NCBI RefSeq assembly: GCF_040649515.1
Contig: NZ_JBEZFP010000169.1
Location: 1-19,228 of the forward strand
Length of the DNA: 19,228 bases
From: Yinghuangia elevatio
Lineage (GTDB): Bacteria > Actinomycetota > Actinomycetes > Streptomycetales > Streptomycetaceae
Direction of reading: 5' to 3'
A model generated the notes under the pieces. It did no database searches, was not told the DNA's origin, and worked only from the letters and a program-made list of their open reading frames with translations. Shown one piece after another: positions 16,514 to 19,228 of the stretch (position 1 is its first letter; each line of letters opens with the position of its first letter). The translations under genes and the position numbers were made by a program.

Positions 16514-16614
16514 TGGACACCCGTGCGCAGCGCCCCGCAAGGGCGACCTCCGATTCCGTGGACGGCACGGCCCGCCGCCACCCCGCGTGCGGCCGAGAGA
16601 CGGTGAACCGATGA
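16510..16614 (+). CDS. Possible 34-residue coupled small ORF
   Basis: An ATG overlaps the sigma-gene stop as ATGA. The frame runs 34 codons and ends with a TGA that again overlaps the next ATG as ATGA (16611-16614). The peptide starts MMDTRAQRPARATSD and is basic and hydrophilic, with one cysteine. It has no signal peptide, membrane span or recognisable domain. It has no strong Shine-Dalgarno, so translation would depend on reinitiation. About 85 percent of its third positions are G or C, which is weak support in such DNA. It may be a coupling leader rather than a functional peptide. Confidence 0.4.
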   Translation: MMDTRAQRPARATSDSVDGTARRHPACGRETVNR

Positions 16615-17645
16615 GCCCCGAGCAAGACCCGCACGACGGCCGACCGGGGGCGGCCGACGAGTCCGCACCCAACGAGATCGCCCTCAAGCACGCCATGCAC
16701 GCCGCGACACGCGGCCTGCACCCCCCGACGGCCGACCTGGTCCGCGGCGGCTTGGAGCGCGGGCGCCGCATGCGCGCGGTACGCCGCGTGCAGATCGCCG
16801 GCGCGGCGCTGGCCGTGGCGGTCGCGGCCGGGTCGGGTGCGCTGATCGCCACCACCGGCTCGCACGCGTCCGGCCCGACGGGCACCGCCCACCAGCCGCC
16901 CCCGAGCGGCCGGGAGTCGGTCCCGCCGACGTCGCCGACACCGCTGCCGCCGTCGGCCCCGCTGGCCGGCAGCGCGGCCATGAAGGTGCTGACCCTGCTG
17001 CTGCCCCCCGGCGATGTGACCGACCGCGCGTTCGACAAGCAGCCGGACAACGTCACGCGCAGCGTCACGATTTCCGCGCGCTTCTGGCCCGTCGACGGAA
17101 GCGCACCGGGCTATGTCGCCATGACCTTCGGCGAGGATGCCGCGCCGATTCCGAATCTGGCGTGCCGGCAGGACGCCCCGGTGGGCGAGTCCTGCGAACT
17201 CAGGACCCTGCCGGACGGCAGCCGCCTGCGACTCACCAAGGAGTACATGGGTCCGACGCCCCAGGGCTTCACACCGGCGGGCGGAGAGGTGATGGTCGCC
17301 ACCGCGACCCTGGCACGCCCCGACAACATGATGATCTACATCCTCGCGGCCAACAGCCCCAACCCCCAGGCGTACAAGGTCTCGCCGCAGCGCGTCGATC
17401 CGGTGCTGAGCGTGGCGCAGTTGGAGGCCATCGTGACCTCCCCCGCCTGGGAGCCGCTGACCGGTCCGGGCGCGCTGCCGGACGACCCCGCGGGGGTCCC
17501 GACGTCCACGCCGAGCCCGCCGACGACCAGCGCGCCGCCGGAGACCGCCGACAAGAGTGCCGGCAAGAATCTGGACGTCCCGACCGGAGCGCCCGGCGGA
17601 GTCGCCTCCCGTTCGGTGACCACCAGTCCGCCCGAGGTCCCCTGA
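16611..17645 (+). CDS. Single-pass membrane protein, candidate regulator of the upstream sigma factor
   Basis: A 344-residue protein with a cytoplasmic N-terminus of about 60 residues. It contains ALKHAMHAATRGLHPPTADL and an Arg-rich GLERGRRMRAVRRV stretch. One hydrophobic segment (about 61-81) follows, then a Pro/Ser/Thr-rich linker (about 90-118) and an exported domain (about 120-285) with a C185/C195 pair. It ends in a second low-complexity Pro/Thr/Ser tail. This type II topology behind a SigE-family gene is common in Streptomyces. By position it is a likely membrane regulator of the sigma factor. I see no HxxxCxxC zinc anti-sigma motif, so it is not a standard ZAS protein. The frame opens at 16587, but ATG at 16611 overlaps the preceding small ORF's stop and is preferred. 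The exported domain is not recognised. Confidence 0.85.
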   Translation: MSPEQDPHDGRPGAADESAPNEIALKHAMHAATRGLHPPTADLVRGGLERGRRMRAVRRVQIAGAALAVAVAAGSGALIATTGSHASGPTGTAHQPPPSGRESVPPTSPTPLPPSAPLAGSAAMKVLTLLLPPGDVTDRAFDKQPDNVTRSVTISARFWPVDGSAPGYVAMTFGEDAAPIPNLACRQDAPVGESCELRTLPDGSRLRLTKEYMGPTPQGFTPAGGEVMVATATLARPDNMMIYILAANSPNPQAYKVSPQRVDPVLSVAQLEAIVTSPAWEPLTGPGALPDDPAGVPTSTPSPPTTSAPPETADKSAGKNLDVPTGAPGGVASRSVTTSPPEVP

Positions 17646-17653
17646 CCGCTCCC

Positions 17654-17670
17654 CCGCCGACTTCCGGCGG
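17654..17670 (+). terminator. Hairpin after the sigma operon
   Basis: CCGCCG and CGGCGG pair around an ACTTC loop, 8 nt past the stop codon of the membrane-protein gene, and are followed by TTGTCCC. It is a short but well-placed terminator candidate. Confidence 0.45.
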
Positions 17671-17701
17671 TTGTCCCGGCGGCTGTCCCGGCGACTGTCC
17701 C
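17666..17701. repeat. Three tandem 12-bp repeats
   Basis: GGCGGTTGTCCC, GGCGGCTGTCCC and GGCGACTGTCCC lie head to tail and differ at one or two positions. A run of nine G residues follows at 17702-17710. The first repeat overlaps the hairpin at 17654-17670. No coding sense is evident. Confidence 0.75.
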
Positions 17702-17762
17702 GGGGGGGGGTGGCCGCGCCCCGCGTCACACGCCCTTTGGCCGCCCTTCCCCCACCCCACAT

Positions 17763-17803
17763 CCGCCCTTTACCCGCCTGCTGGCATGCTGCGGAAAGGG
17801 CGG
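17763..17803 (+). promoter_or_regulatory. Stem-loop upstream of the DUF2252 gene
   Basis: CCGCCCTTT (17763-17771) is exactly complementary to AAAGGGCGG (17795-17803). Inside it CCGC (17774-17777) pairs with GCGG (17791-17794) after a 2-nt bulge, leaving a 13-nt loop. It ends 19 nt before the DUF2252 ATG. It could be a leader hairpin or a terminator for readthrough from the sigma operon. No promoter could be placed with confidence. Confidence 0.45.
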
Positions 17804-17822
17804 GGCAGCGCAAGGCAAGGCG

Positions 17823-19160
17823 ATGAAGGAGTTGCGTGGGGTGTTGTTCGAACAGGCAGACCAGGAGCAGCGGGCCGAGCGGATCCTGGAGGTGTTCGAC
17901 GCCGCCTTCGGGGAGCTGATCCAGGCCGACCCGGCGGCGTTCCGGGTCAAGTTCCGCAAGATGGCGGCCTCCGCGTTCGCCTTCTACCGGGGCACCGCGT
18001 GCCTCTACTACGCGGACCTCGACGGCGCCCCGAACCCGTTCGTCGACGAGCGCACCGACCGGGTGTGGATCCACGGCGACCTGCACGCCGAGAACTTCGG
18101 CACCTATTTGAACGCCGACGGCCGCCTGGTGTTCAACGTCAACGACTTCGACGAGGCCTACCTCGGCCCGTTCATGTGGGACGTGCAGCGCTTCGCGGCG
18201 AGCCTGGCCCTCATCGGATACGCCAAGGCGCTCAGCGACGAGCTGATCGGCGAGCTGGTGGCCGCGTACGCCCGGTCCTACCGCGCCCAGATCCTGATGC
18301 TCACCGACGACCCCGCCGGGGCGCAGACGGCGCTCACCCTCAGCACCGCGACCGGGCCGCTGCTCGACGTGCTGCACCGCGCGCGGCTCCAGACCCGGGT
18401 CGGGCTGCTGGACGAGCAGACCGTCATCGACGGCTACGACCGGCGCTTCGCGCTGAGCGGCGGCGCGTTCGCCCTGGACGACGACACGAGGAAGACGGTC
18501 CTGGAGGCGTTCGGCCGCTACCTGGCCACGACGCCCGAGACCACGCGCGCGCGGCCGGACACCTACGAGGTGAAGGACGTCGTCGGGCGGCGCGGCGTGG
18601 GCATCGGGAGTGCGGGGCTGCCCTCGTACAACCTGCTCATCGAGGGCAACACCGAGGCCCTGGAGAACGACGTCATCCTGTACATGAAGCAGGGCCAGAC
18701 GCCCGCGGTGAGCCGGCACGTGACGGACCCCGACGTACGCACGTACTTCCGCCACGAGGGACACCGCACGGTCATCTCGCAGCGCGCGCTCCAGGCGCAC
18801 GCGGACCCGTGGCTGGGCTACACGGACATCGGCGGGGTGGGGCAGCTCGTCGCGGAGGTGTCGCCGTACGCGAACGACCTCGACTGGTCGGCCCTCAACG
18901 AGCCGGACGACATCCGCAACGTGGTCGAGTACCTCGCGCGTGCGACCGCCACGATGCACGCCGTCGCGGACGAGGACAGCAACGGGCAGTCGCTGGTGCC
19001 GTTCTCGACCGAACACGCGATCCGCGCCGTGGTGGAGCCGGACGAAGAGGGCTTCGTGGCACACCTCGTGGAGTTCGCGCACACGTACGCCGCACGGACG
19101 CGCGAGGACCACGCCATCTTCGTCGACCTGTTCCGCAACGGCCGGATCACCGGCCTGTAG
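17823..19160 (+). CDS. DUF2252 family protein, kinase-like fold
   Basis: A soluble protein of 445 residues. The DUF2252 hallmarks are clear: WIHGDLHAENFG (H84, D86, H88, N91), then FNVNDFDEAYLGPFMWDVQR (104-123) with D108 and D110. Later come GVGIGSAGLPSYNLLIEG (258-275), VILYMKQ (K289) and HEGHRTVISQRALQAHADPWLGYT (311-334). The HGDLHxxN and NDFD motifs match the catalytic and metal-binding loops of aminoglycoside phosphotransferase-like kinases. The Gly-rich strand pair and lysine that would form the nucleotide lobe come after them. No signal peptide or membrane span is visible. The ATG at 17823 has AAGG-type bases close upstream, a weak ribosome site. Family members have no established substrate that I know. 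The gene is preceded by a stem-loop and seems to stand alone. Confidence 0.92.
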   Translation: MKELRGVLFEQADQEQRAERILEVFDAAFGELIQADPAAFRVKFRKMAASAFAFYRGTACLYYADLDGAPNPFVDERTDRVWIHGDLHAENFGTYLNADGRLVFNVNDFDEAYLGPFMWDVQRFAASLALIGYAKALSDELIGELVAAYARSYRAQILMLTDDPAGAQTALTLSTATGPLLDVLHRARLQTRVGLLDEQTVIDGYDRRFALSGGAFALDDDTRKTVLEAFGRYLATTPETTRARPDTYEVKDVVGRRGVGIGSAGLPSYNLLIEGNTEALENDVILYMKQGQTPAVSRHVTDPDVRTYFRHEGHRTVISQRALQAHADPWLGYTDIGGVGQLVAEVSPYANDLDWSALNEPDDIRNVVEYLARATATMHAVADEDSNGQSLVPFSTEHAIRAVVEPDEEGFVAHLVEFAHTYAARTREDHAIFVDLFRNGRITGL

Positions 19161-19172
19161 GCACAAGCAGAC

Positions 19173-19205
19173 GCGGGGTCGGCCGGCTCCGGGCAGCAGC
19201 CCCGC
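19173..19205 (+). terminator. Possible terminator after the DUF2252 gene
   Basis: GCGGGG (19173-19178) and CCCCGC (19200-19205) form an inverted repeat with a 21-nt G+C-rich loop, 13 nt past the stop codon. The remaining 23 bases to the window end show nothing recognisable. Confidence 0.4.
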
Positions 19206-19228
19206 CCGCGCCGCCAGTCGGACCTGGC

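Noticed and set aside
16587..16610. A GTG start at 16587 for the membrane-protein gene.
   Set aside because: No ribosome site; ATG at 16611 overlaps the upstream stop and starts a typical N-terminus.
16320..19166. A 948-codon open frame opposite the sigma operon and the DUF2252 gene.
   Set aside because: It crosses three well-supported genes and two intergenic regions with no domain; it is an artefact of few stop codons.

Overview
This window is chromosomal DNA from a high-GC actinomycete, most likely of the family Streptomycetaceae. Codon third positions are almost all G or C, GTG starts are common, and the gene set and order look like Streptomyces. I cannot name the genus. The left half matches the neighbourhood I recall from Streptomyces coelicolor, where dxs, xylH, xylG, xylF and the aconitase gene lie in this order. 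No tRNA, rRNA, insertion sequence, prophage or CRISPR array is visible, and no stretch of more than 300 bases lacks a gene.

Layout. Positions 63-5597, all minus strand, hold a xylose-type ABC transporter (xylF lipoprotein, xylG ATPase, xylH permease, tightly coupled) followed by dxs for isoprenoid precursors. The ROK-family regulator that I recall next to xylF in S. coelicolor is absent. In its place is a 174-bp gap with a perfect 16-bp inverted repeat and a leader hairpin that would hide the xylF ribosome binding site. Positions 5772-6236 (plus) encode a small conserved-looking protein of unknown function. It converges on acnA (aconitase, minus, 6361-9072) across a strong bidirectional terminator. 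acnA and a Gfo/Idh/MocA dehydrogenase gene (9328-10344, plus) diverge from a 255-bp region with an operator-like site.

From 10422 the plus strand carries a DHA2-type 14-helix exporter, a membrane-anchored PP2C/SpoIIE-type phosphatase, a stand-alone MHYT membrane sensor and a small bacterial PH-domain protein. A PLP-dependent cysteine synthase/desulfhydrase-like gene (14679-15794, minus) converges on the PH gene. It diverges from an ECF sigma factor of the SigE family (16013-16513, plus). The sigma gene appears coupled through a possible 34-codon ORF to a single-pass membrane protein with an exported domain, plausibly its regulator. A DUF2252 kinase-fold protein (17823-19160) ends the window.

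The genes form several short units rather than one system. Core metabolism is on the left: pentose uptake, the MEP pathway and the TCA cycle. Membrane signalling and stress functions are on the right. No complete new defence, biosynthetic or mobile system is evident. The points most worth checking are the Shine-Dalgarno-sequestering hairpin at xylF, the two ATGA-coupled junctions behind the sigma gene, the phosphatase-MHYT pair, the possible leaderless starts with operator-like repeats, and the permuted order of kinase motifs in the DUF2252 protein.
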